From contig CAJMLK010000031.1 of assembly GCA_905214305.1 (NCBI GenBank), positions 1 to 33,901 of the forward strand: DNA of 33,901 nt, given 5' to 3'. The stretch is from an uncultured bacterium (GTDB taxonomy: Bacteria; Desulfobacterota; Desulfovibrionia; Desulfovibrionales; Desulfovibrionaceae). The notes under the pieces are model-generated. The model made no database searches. It was not told where the DNA came from and saw nothing but the letters and a program-made list of their open reading frames with translations. Both the position numbers and the translations under genes were made by a program. Positions 8,502 through 15,115 of the stretch are shown one piece after another; the stretch's first letter is position 1, and the number at the start of each line of letters is the position of its first letter.

Positions 8502-8556
8502 CTCCGGAGCAATTTCACTTTGAAAGTGCCCTGGAGGCTGCGTGAGCAGCCGCCCG
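8502..8556 (-). repeat. Two-hairpin dispersed repeat, copy B (inverted)
   Basis: Read on the minus strand it gives the same order as copies A and C: a GGCTG/CAGCC stem (8536-8540 with 8547-8551) and then an imperfect stem of type GAGCAATTTCA/TGAAAGTGCCC (8506-8534). The outer CTCC/GGAG closes the element. It lies in the alaC-hom spacer. Confidence 0.75.
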
Positions 8557-8613
8557 CCGCAAAGATGCAAGCGCTATTTGCTTGCGCGGTTAGGCATCGA
8601 AGCGAGGGTGGCC

Positions 8614-8645
8614 TCAACGTTGGGAATGTACATTCTCAACGTTGA
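8614..8645. repeat. 32-nt near-perfect palindrome after alaC
   Basis: TCAACGTTG (8614-8622) and CAACGTTGA (8637-8645) flank a GAATGTACATTC core that is itself palindromic; only one pair of the 16 is mismatched. It starts 6 nt past the alaC stop on the minus strand. No T-tract follows, so it may be a 3'-end stabilising stem or a protein-binding palindrome rather than an intrinsic terminator. Confidence 0.6.
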
Positions 8646-8651
8646 TCTGCT

Positions 8652-9833
8652 CTAGTCGGACGTGCCGGACAGCATCTTGCGCATGCTGCTGATGGCCTGT
8701 CGGGTGCGGTGCTCGTTTTCAATCAGGGCAAAGCGCACAAACTCGTCTCCGTAGGAGCCGAAGCCCAGACCCGGAGAAACCGCCACATGGGCCTCAGTGA
8801 GCAGCAGCTTGGAAAACTCCACCGAACCCATCTTGCGAAAGGCCTCAGGTATGCGCGCCCACACAAACATGGTGGCCTTGGGCGAGGGCACTTCCCAGCC
8901 GATGCGGTTCAGGCCGTCAATGAGGCGGTCGCGCCGTTCCTTGTAGATATTGCAGATATTGTTCACACAGTCTTCGGAACCGTTGAGGGCTACTGTGGCC
9001 GCGATCTGCACGGGCTGGAAGATGCCGTAGTCAAGATAGCTCTTGATGCGCCCGAGGGCGTGGATAAGCTGCTTGTTGCCCATGCAGAAGCCCACGCGCC
9101 AGCCGGGCATGGAGTAGCTTTTGGACAGGGTGTAAAATTCCACGCCCACGTCCTTGGCCCCCTTGGCCTGAAGAAAGCTCGGCGCCTTGTAGCCGTCAAA
9201 CACAAGGTCCGCGTAGGCCAGATCGTGGATGACCCAGATGTTGTTGGCCTTGGCGAAGTCAACAATCCTTTCAAAAAAGGCCAGGTCTGTCACTTCGGTG
9301 GTCGGGTTGTGCGGATAGCAGAGAAAAAGCAGCTTGGGCTTGGGCCAGGCATGCCGCATGGCGGCCTCGAGGTCTTCAAAAAAGTCGCGGCCGGAGCCAA
9401 TGGGCACGCTGCGCACATCCGCGCCTGCAATAACGGGCGCGTATTTGTGAATGGGATAGGTGGGGTCCGGCGCAAGCACCACATCGCCCGGCTCAAGCAT
9501 GGCGAGCGAAAGGTGGGCCAGTCCTTCTTTGGAGCCCATGGTCACGATAGCTTCACTGTCCGGGTCAAGCTCTACGCCAAAGTGGCGCTTGTAGCGGTCG
9601 CACACGGCCTTGCGCAGGTTGGGGATGCCGCGGGAAAGGGAGTAGCGGTGGTTGATGGGCTTGGCTGCGGCCTCGGTGAGCTTTTCCACAATGGGGGCGG
9701 GCGTGGGAATGTCCGGGTTGCCCATGCTGAAGTCCACGATGTCGATATTCTGCCGACGAAGTTGCATCTTGAGGTCCCCCACCACGGCGAAAACGTAGGG
9801 GGGCAGACGGCGAATGCGTGAAAACTCTTCCAT
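8652..9833 (-). CDS. alaC: PLP-dependent aminotransferase, AlaC-like
   Basis: A class I/II fold-type I aminotransferase, 393 aa, closest by motif to glutamate-pyruvate aminotransferase AlaC. Seen: FSMGNPDIPTP (36-45), YSLSRGIPNLRKA (64-76), TMGSKEGLAHL (98-108), PHNPTTEV (174-181), D204 that contacts the pyridine nitrogen, the Schiff-base K238 in TLSKSYSMPGWRVGF, and R246. The related LL-diaminopimelate aminotransferase is an alternative, but the SRGIP and GSKEGLAHL segments favour AlaC. The ATG at 9833 is preferred to one at 9851 because GGAG and AGGA lie just upstream. It precedes hom, an arrangement that I recall from other Desulfovibrio genomes. Confidence 0.9.
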   Translation of the reverse strand: MEEFSRIRRLPPYVFAVVGDLKMQLRRQNIDIVDFSMGNPDIPTPAPIVEKLTEAAAKPINHRYSLSRGIPNLRKAVCDRYKRHFGVELDPDSEAIVTMGSKEGLAHLSLAMLEPGDVVLAPDPTYPIHKYAPVIAGADVRSVPIGSGRDFFEDLEAAMRHAWPKPKLLFLCYPHNPTTEVTDLAFFERIVDFAKANNIWVIHDLAYADLVFDGYKAPSFLQAKGAKDVGVEFYTLSKSYSMPGWRVGFCMGNKQLIHALGRIKSYLDYGIFQPVQIAATVALNGSEDCVNNICNIYKERRDRLIDGLNRIGWEVPSPKATMFVWARIPEAFRKMGSVEFSKLLLTEAHVAVSPGLGFGSYGDEFVRFALIENEHRTRQAISSMRKMLSGTSD

Positions 9834-10191
9834 TGTCCTGCTCCGGAGCATGATGATTGTCCCGTCAAAGGCAAAAGCGCCCTTGCGTTGGCGCGGTCTG
9901 CGGTGTTGCCTGCCGCGCTGCCTGAAAAGTCGCGCGCTGCCGCGCCTTGGCGCGGACGCAGCGAACGCCTGCGGGCGCGTCCTCTTCAGTGTGGTGCAGC
10001 ATAGCCAGCGAAAAGCCTGTTTGTAAAGCTTCGCGGCACTGCAAAAGTCAATTAAACCCTTCTTTTCACATTGTTACACAAGTTCTGTCAGTGCCGGGCA
10101 TATCCTGCGCCTCAAGCGGGCATGCGCCCGGTCATCTTTGCTTTCAGGCTATTGTGTTGTATGGTCAGAGGGTATGCCACCGGAGGAAAGC
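9834..10191. other. Divergent spacer alaC / mtnA
   Basis: This 358-nt region separates the divergent alaC and mtnA genes and must hold both promoters. The left half is very GC-rich with repeated GCGC strings. From about 10,050 it becomes AT-richer, which is where mtnA transcription most likely begins. No canonical -35/-10 pair stood out. GGAGGAAAG (10182-10190) is the mtnA ribosome site. Confidence 0.6.
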
Positions 10192-11328
10192 ATGGACGAC
10201 CACATACGTTTTGATCACCAGACTTTTGAACTGCACCTGCTTGACCAGCGGTTTCTGCCTGCGCAGGAAGCCGACTTTGTCTGTCGCACGGTGGAAGACG
10301 TGGTTTATGCCCTGCAAACCATGGTGGTTCGCGGCGCGCCCGCCATCGGGGTTACGGCGGCCTGGGGCTGCGTGCTGGCCCTCAGGGAGGCTCAGGGGCC
10401 TGACTGGGCCGCACGGCTTGAGCTGGGCATGGAGCGCATCGCCGCCGCCAGGCCCACTGCCGTGAATCTGCGCTGGGCTGTTGACCGCATGCGCGGTGTC
10501 TGGCTTGCGGCGGGTGGCGAGGCGGGTGATCCCGCGCCCCTTTTGACGGCCTTTACCCACGCGGCCCAGACCATGCAGGATGAAGACGTGGCCGTCTGCA
10601 AAACCCTGGGCCGTCACGGCGCGGCCTGCATCGAGGACGGGGATTGCGTGCTCACGCATTGCAATGCCGGAGCGCTGGCAACCGCGGGCTACGGCACTGC
10701 CCTTGGTGTCATTCGTGCCGCGGTGGAGGCGGGCAAGAACATCAGCGTCATTGCCGATGAGACCCGCCCCTTTCTTCAGGGTGCGCGCCTTACGGCATGG
10801 GAGCTTGAGCGGGACGGCATCCCCGTGACCGTGGCCTGCGACAATGCCTGCGCCCTGCTCATGAGCAGGGGGCTGGTGCAGCGCGTGGTGGTGGGGGCCG
10901 ACCGCATCGCGGCCAACGGCGATACGGCCAACAAGATAGGAACCTACGGCGTGGCGCTGCTCGCCAGGCATTTTCATATTCCTTTCTATGTGGCTGCGCC
11001 GCTTTCCACCATTGATCCGGCCACGCCCGACGGCGCGGCCATCCCCATTGAGGAGCGCCCGGATCTTGAGGTGACCCATGTGGGAGAAACGCGCCTGTGC
11101 CCGGAAAACGTCCCTGTCTACAATTTTGCCTTTGACGTGACACCTGCGGAATATATCAGCGGTATCATTACTGAAAAAGGTGTGCTCTATCCGCCTTACG
11201 GCCTGTCCATCTGGGCGGCGCTCAACGATCTGAGCACAGGGCGCAGCGCGGGAATCAGCGCCGGTCCCCTGTGGGACGAGGATGACGCCTCTGGCGCAGA
11301 GCCTGACAGGAGCCGGGAACGCTCATGA
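10192..11328 (+). CDS. mtnA: S-methyl-5-thioribose-1-phosphate isomerase
   Basis: Converts 5-methylthioribose 1-phosphate to 5-methylthioribulose 1-phosphate in methionine salvage. The 378-aa product shows the eIF2B-like isomerase signatures: VVRGAPAIGVTAAWG (45-59), THCNAGALATAGYGTALG with catalytic C157, DETRPFLQGARLTAWEL (189-205), and VVGADRIAANGDTANKIGTYG with catalytic D237. The ATG at 10192 follows GGAGGAAAGC; the open frame extends upstream without a better start. It overlaps the next gene by 4 nt (ATGA). No other salvage gene (mtnK, mtnB, mtnC, mtnD) lies in the window, so the rest of the pathway, or a shunt using the same intermediate, must be encoded elsewhere. Confidence 0.95.
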   Translation: MDDHIRFDHQTFELHLLDQRFLPAQEADFVCRTVEDVVYALQTMVVRGAPAIGVTAAWGCVLALREAQGPDWAARLELGMERIAAARPTAVNLRWAVDRMRGVWLAAGGEAGDPAPLLTAFTHAAQTMQDEDVAVCKTLGRHGAACIEDGDCVLTHCNAGALATAGYGTALGVIRAAVEAGKNISVIADETRPFLQGARLTAWELERDGIPVTVACDNACALLMSRGLVQRVVVGADRIAANGDTANKIGTYGVALLARHFHIPFYVAAPLSTIDPATPDGAAIPIEERPDLEVTHVGETRLCPENVPVYNFAFDVTPAEYISGIITEKGVLYPPYGLSIWAALNDLSTGRSAGISAGPLWDEDDASGAEPDRSRERS

Positions 11329-13385
11329 AGGAACTTATCCTCATTGCAGGGCCGGTCGCCCCTGATCTGGGCCCATGCCCGATCAATCCTGAAAGCTTCA
11401 GGAACGGCGACACCCAGACCGTTGTGCAGTGGGAAGGCTGGGACGCCCCGGAGGGGCACGTGTCCCTGTCTGCCCGGTTGCGCAATGACCTTGAGTCCAT
11501 CCGCGCCGAGCACACGGCCTGGGCCTATGATCTGGGTCGCCTCGGGGTCGGTGGCAAAGAAGTGCAGGAACGCCTGCGGGGCGGCCACGGGCTGTCCATG
11601 TGGTGGTGCTCGCTGCTCTATGAGCGTCATCCCAAGATGACGCCCGGCCTGTATACCGTTTACAAGCTGCGCGCCCTTGAACGGCTTATGGACGAAGGCC
11701 GGTACACGGCCCTGCGCCTTTGCGGAGGGGACGCCCCCTTGCGTGAGGTGCTGGCGGGCATGTGTGCCGCATCGGGGCGCACCTTTATCGAGCAGCACGA
11801 AAGCGGGGTGGGCCTCATGCCGGCCATGAGTCTGATGCGCCGCCTGTACAATGCGGCTCCGGCTCCGTTGCGTGCTCTGGCGCGCTATGCCCACTGGCTG
11901 TGGTCAGTGCGGCGCAGGCTGCCTGCCGTTGCGGAAGCGGGCAAGGCTCTGCCCCCGGTACAGGGGCCGGACGGGCCGCTGCCTGCAGCCACCATTGCCA
12001 CCTATTTTCCCAATGTGGACCTGAAGGCGGCCGGAGAAGGGCGCTTTCGCTCCCGGTATTGGGAAAGCCTGCACGACGCGCTTGACGGGTCTTTCAAAAA
12101 AGAGGGCGCGCCGTGGGTGCGCTGGCTTTTTATCCGCTTTCCCGCGCCGCAGTTGAGTCTTGAGCAGTGCATCGCCCTGCGTGACCGTTTTCGGCAGGAA
12201 AACAGGGACGGCGCGAGCTTTCATTATCTTGAAGAGTTTTTGCGTCACCGCGACCTGTGGGCCGCCCTCTGGCGGCATCTGCGCCTGTGCGTGAGCAGTT
12301 TCAGGCTTGAACGTGCCGTGCGTCCGGCTTTTCGCTTTGCCGGGTCAAATGTCAATTTCTGGCCGTATCTGGGCGAATACTGGGCCGAATCCTTCAGGGG
12401 CTGGAGAGGGCTTGAGCGCTGTTTGCAGCAACGGGCGTTCGATGTTTACGCGCAGGCAGCGGGCCAGCAGCGCTGGACGCTTTTTCCCCTTGAAAACTGC
12501 CCCTGGGAACGCATGCTGAGCCATGCCATGCATTGTGTTGCGCCCGCGCAGGCCGGGGACGTACCGGAAGCGACCACACAGGCTGCGCCCCTGCAGGACG
12601 CGCGCAGCGGTGCTGTCGCAGAGGCTGCCCCTGGCGCGGTTGTGGGTGCACAGCACTCCACCGTGCGGCCCACGGATTTTCGCTATTTTGATGATCCCCG
12701 CACTTTTGAAGGCCCCTGCGCCGTCTTCCAGCCCGACCTTGTGCGCGGTAACGGAGGTTCGGCCTGCCGCCAATGGCTTCAGGCGGGTCTGCCGCCGGAA
12801 AGGCTGGGAAAAGTCGAAGCTCTGCGCTATCTGTATCTTGCCGAGGAAAAAGCATCACAGCAAAGTGCCTCTGCGCCGGTATCTGAACCGGTGGCCGCGT
12901 CTGTGCGGGCGAAAAGGCTGCTGGCTGTCACGAGCTTTTTCAGGGATGAAACAGAGGCACATCTGGTTTTGCTGGCCCGCGCCCTGCACGCCGGACTGCT
13001 GGACGGCTGGCAGATCGTGGTCAAGCCTCACCCCTATCTGCCGGTGGAGGAGCGCCTGCGCGCCCTGCTGGGCCGCCGTTTTGACGAGGTGCGCATAGCG
13101 CGGGGGGCCATTGCCGAGGAACTTGCTGCCGGTGTGCTCGTCTGGTCGTCGAACTCCACAACCGTGGCGCTGGAGGCAGCCCTCAAGGGCTTGCCCGTCA
13201 TGAGCATGCTGCCCGTGGACGATTTTGACCTTTGTCCCCTGCAGGACGTGGCGACACTGCCGCGCACGGGCAATGTGGAAGACGTGGCCCTGGCCCTCGC
13301 AGGCGCGGCGCCGTTGCATCTGCCCCCGGACTATCTGGATTTGGACCCGGCGCTGCCGCGCTGGAAAAAGCTGCTCGGAGTGTGA
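11325..13385 (+). CDS. Large GT-B-like surface carbohydrate biosynthesis protein
   Basis: A 686-aa cytosolic-looking protein with no signal peptide. It recalls the LIC_13510/TIGR04326-type surface carbohydrate biosynthesis family (assignment from memory, not searched). The C-terminal part resembles the donor half of GT-B glycosyl- or glycerophosphotransferases: VVKPHPYLPVEERL around residue 567 and WSSNSTTVALEAALKGLPV from 607. The N-terminal part has a Trp-rich segment, GGHGLSMWWCSLLYERHPKMT at about 88-108. An Ala/Gln-rich stretch of about 45 residues (415-460) looks like a linker. The ATG overlaps the mtnA stop codon, and the next gene starts 1 nt after its own stop, so all three are one operon. 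The acceptor and donor sugars are unknown. Confidence 0.8.
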   Translation: MKELILIAGPVAPDLGPCPINPESFRNGDTQTVVQWEGWDAPEGHVSLSARLRNDLESIRAEHTAWAYDLGRLGVGGKEVQERLRGGHGLSMWWCSLLYERHPKMTPGLYTVYKLRALERLMDEGRYTALRLCGGDAPLREVLAGMCAASGRTFIEQHESGVGLMPAMSLMRRLYNAAPAPLRALARYAHWLWSVRRRLPAVAEAGKALPPVQGPDGPLPAATIATYFPNVDLKAAGEGRFRSRYWESLHDALDGSFKKEGAPWVRWLFIRFPAPQLSLEQCIALRDRFRQENRDGASFHYLEEFLRHRDLWAALWRHLRLCVSSFRLERAVRPAFRFAGSNVNFWPYLGEYWAESFRGWRGLERCLQQRAFDVYAQAAGQQRWTLFPLENCPWERMLSHAMHCVAPAQAGDVPEATTQAAPLQDARSGAVAEAAPGAVVGAQHSTVRPTDFRYFDDPRTFEGPCAVFQPDLVRGNGGSACRQWLQAGLPPERLGKVEALRYLYLAEEKASQQSASAPVSEPVAASVRAKRLLAVTSFFRDETEAHLVLLARALHAGLLDGWQIVVKPHPYLPVEERLRALLGRRFDEVRIARGAIAEELAAGVLVWSSNSTTVALEAALKGLPVMSMLPVDDFDLCPLQDVATLPRTGNVEDVALALAGAAPLHLPPDYLDLDPALPRWKKLLGV

Positions 13386-13386
13386 C

Positions 13387-13812
13387 ATGAGCATGGGCAC
13401 ACAGGAACGTATTGTTGAGCTGGTGCATGGCTGCTATTGGGAAAAAAACGCCAACTGCGCGTATACCACCCTGTACTGTCTGGAACGTCTGACGGGGCTG
13501 TCCGTGCATCCGCAACTGTATCACGCGGTGCGGGGCTGTCACGGAGCCGGAGGAACGGGCGGCCAGTGCGGGCTGATAGAAGGGGCGTTGCTTTTTCTTG
13601 GTCTTTATGGCGAGACACTGGGAAAGAGCGATGAAGAGGTGGTGGCGCTTTGCGCACGTTATGCAACTGTTTTTACAAGGCAATTCGGTAGTCTTGACTG
13701 TCGCGATCTGCGGCCCGGCGGCTTTCGGCTCGATGATCCGCCGCACATGTGTGAGCGGTTCACGGTCAGGGCTGTGACCTGCATTCATGATTTTGTCATT
13801 ACGCTGAAGTAG
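13387..13812 (+). CDS. C_GCAxxG_C_C family putative redox protein
   Basis: A 141-aa Cys-rich protein matching the C_GCAxxG_C_C redox family in pattern: NCAYTTLYCL (C24, C31), GCHGAGGTGGQCGLIEGALLF (C51, C61) and FGSLDCRDL (C105). Extra cysteines are C16, C89, C122 and C132. In this copy the central motif reads GCHGAG, with His in place of the usual Ala. The family is found mainly in anaerobes and is predicted to bind a metal or do thiol redox chemistry; no reaction is established. GGAG (13377-13380) lies 6 nt upstream of the ATG at 13387; a second ATG at 13393 is an alternative. It is the third gene of the mtnA operon, 1 nt after the glycosyltransferase-like gene. Confidence 0.82.
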   Translation: MSMGTQERIVELVHGCYWEKNANCAYTTLYCLERLTGLSVHPQLYHAVRGCHGAGGTGGQCGLIEGALLFLGLYGETLGKSDEEVVALCARYATVFTRQFGSLDCRDLRPGGFRLDDPPHMCERFTVRAVTCIHDFVITLK

Positions 13813-13828
13813 TTGCCCTGTGGGCAGG

Positions 13829-13874
13829 GTTTGTGCAGTGTCCTTGTCAGGGGCAAGCTGTTACCGAGGGCGGC
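13829..13874 (+). repeat. 46-nt direct repeat, copy 1
   Basis: Matches 14655-14700 at 43 of 46 positions by eye, 826 nt apart. It includes a small GGCAA/TTACC-type inverted repeat. It begins 17 nt after the stop codon of the redox gene and directly abuts the structured element at 13875. Confidence 0.85.
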
Positions 13875-14018
13875 CTTCGAGAAGGAATACTGCCGCCCTG
13901 CGGGCGTGGAGGCTTTTTCTTTGATGTTGATTGGGCCGCCTGCGCGGCGTGCGGCAGAGGGGGCCTGTTAGGGGCTGCGCCCCTCCGAGGCCCCCTCTGC
14001 ACTCCCCCCGGAGCACCC
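13875..14018 (+). repeat. 144-bp structured repeat element, left copy
   Basis: Aligns with the reverse complement of 14788-14935 along its length, sharing CTTCGAGA at one end, GCCCTGCGGGC, GGGCCGCCTGCGCGGCG and a GAGCACCC/AAGCACCC end. Its core (13954-14000) is a nested stem-loop: a 13-bp outer stem (GCAGAGGGGGCCT with AGGCCCCCTCTGC) around a 6-bp inner stem (AGGGGC with GCCCCT). Confidence 0.8.
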
Positions 14019-14328
14019 GCCGGGCTTTCCCTCTTCCGTCGCCTTTCGAGGGCTGCGCGTCTTTTGCTGCGGGAGCTTCCTCGCTTCGCTCGGTGATCTC
14101 CCTCCGCGCCGCGCAACGCCATCCGCCCCTTTCCCCTGCATGAAAAATTCAGGGGCGTCTGGATACCGCAAGCAACCGGTTGTCCGCAGAGAAAATTTTT
14201 CGTAGGGCAAACCCTCGCCTCAATCTACATTTTCTCAATCCATATTCAGTCAGAAAGCGTAGAGCGAATAACTCAGTCTGCGGTCTGCACGTATAGTGCT
14301 TCTTGCCCCTCAGTCAGGCGCTGATCAT

Positions 14329-14428
14329 GTCTGACGCACCGTTCACGGGTCAGTGTACCTTTGCCCATGCTGTTTATCATCGTTGAATTTGCTGCAACGG
14401 TGCACGACTGCGTATGTTTGGCAGTGTT
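14329..14428 (+). repeat. ~100-bp direct repeat, copy 1
   Basis: Starts GTCTGACGCACCGTTCACGG and runs through GTGTACCTTTGCC, GAATTTGCTGCAAC and GCACGACTGCGTATGTTTG. The second copy lies 239 nt downstream with roughly 88-90% identity by eye. The copies bracket an AT-richer segment. Confidence 0.85.
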
Positions 14429-14567
14429 CATATTATTTGTTTTGTGCAAATTGGATTCACTTGTCCCAGAAATTATTGTTTTAGCATCACATCAGTACGA
14501 AGCCATTTGTGATCGATTCTATGCCTGCTTTGTCCTTGCCTCAGGTGAAATGGTAGGCGCTGCTTGC

Positions 14568-14667
14568 GTCTGACGCACCGTTCACGGGCCGGTGTACCTT
14601 TGCCTATGCTGTTTCTCATCATTGAATTTGCTGCAACTATGCACGACTGCGTATGTTTGTGCAATGT
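14568..14667 (+). repeat. ~100-bp direct repeat, copy 2
   Basis: Partner of 14329-14428. Its last ~13 nt overlap the start of the second 46-nt repeat (14655), so the two repeat families are joined here. Differences from copy 1 are scattered substitutions and one indel near the end. Confidence 0.85.
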
Positions 14668-14700
14668 CCTTGTCAGGGGCAAGCTGTTGCCGGGGGCGGC
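14655..14700 (+). repeat. 46-nt direct repeat, copy 2
   Basis: Partner of 13829-13874; three substitutions. It is followed by a hairpin at 14710-14736 (AACC, GCCGAC / GTCGGC, GGTT) that copy 1 lacks. Confidence 0.85.
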
Positions 14701-14787
14701 GTCATAAAGAACCGAAGCCGACACGTCGGCGAGGTTCGTGCGCAGCCGCCCCCGAAAAACGGTATTTGTCGGTCTGGGGAGGACAAG

Positions 14788-14935
14788 GGGGTGCTTCGGG
14801 GGGGATGCAAGGGGGGCCGAGAAGGGGGCGAAGCCCCATAACCGGCCCCACCTTGCCGCCCGCCGCGCAGGCGGCCCAAACAAGATGAAAGGAAAAGCCG
14901 CTGTGCCCGCAGGGCAACACAAACCCGTCTCGAAG
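14788..14935 (-). repeat. 148-bp structured repeat element, right copy (inverted)
   Basis: Inverted partner of 13875-14018. Its core (14807-14856) folds into the same nested stem: outer GCAAGGGGGGCCG with CGGCCCC-A-CCTTGC (A14850 bulged) and inner GGGGGC/GCCCC. Several stem pairs differ from the left copy on both sides at once, so pairing is kept. Confidence 0.8.
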
Positions 14936-14940
14936 ACCAG

Positions 14941-14972
14941 CCCCCTTTCCCCTTTCCCCTTCCCCCCCCCTC
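14941..14972 (+). repeat. 32-nt pure pyrimidine mirror tract
   Basis: An uninterrupted C/T run with mirror symmetry (CCCC-TTT-CCCC-TTT-CCCC inside it). Such tracts can form intramolecular triplex DNA. It ends about 145 nt upstream of the sdaA start. Confidence 0.7.
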
Positions 14973-15115
14973 ACGCAGACGCCCCAAACGGCAATGAGTG
15001 CAAGCCCCCGTGCCGCCCCGCCATACGTTGCGTGCCGGGTCCTCCTGTGTCACAAGAGAATAGGCGGAGTTGCGCACCCTTGCGCGTGACCGCACATTCT
15101 TTCGCGGGGGACGTC

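Larger units (their letters stand above)
8320..8651. other. Structured spacer between alaC and hom
   Basis: This 332-nt spacer holds no credible gene. It contains the hom ribosome site, a perfect 13-bp hairpin (8376-8405), repeat copy B (8502-8556) and a 32-nt near-perfect palindrome (8614-8645) just past the alaC stop codon. No convincing sigma-70 promoter for hom could be picked out by eye. Confidence 0.7.
13813..15115. other. 1.3-kb repeat mosaic without a credible gene
   Basis: The region between the redox gene and sdaA contains, in order: a 46-nt direct repeat (13829), a 144-bp structured element (13875-14018), GC-rich sequence, an AT-richer stretch (about 14180-14650) holding two ~100-bp direct repeats, the second 46-nt repeat copy (14655), a hairpin (14710-14736), the inverted partner element (14788-14935) and a 32-nt pyrimidine tract. 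Short open frames exist (for example 14361-14573) but lie inside repeats, lack ribosome sites and resemble nothing known. It may be the scar of decayed mobile elements; the sdaA promoter should lie near its right end. Confidence 0.75.

Noticed and set aside
8320..8520. Leader-peptide attenuator for hom
   Set aside because: Only a minimal ATG-AAA-AGA-TAA frame is present, with no run of Thr, Met or Ile codons, and no stem followed by a T-run on the hom strand.
9980..10191. SAM riboswitch upstream of mtnA
   Set aside because: The region has a few GC hairpins but I could not find the conserved core of any SAM riboswitch class.
14361..14573. 70-codon open frame in the repeat mosaic
   Set aside because: It lies across a direct repeat copy and AT-richer sequence, has no ribosome site and no recognisable product.
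14329..14667. Possible CRISPR-like array
   Set aside because: Only two copies of about 100 bp with one 139-nt spacer; the repeat is too long, copies differ internally and no cas gene is nearby.
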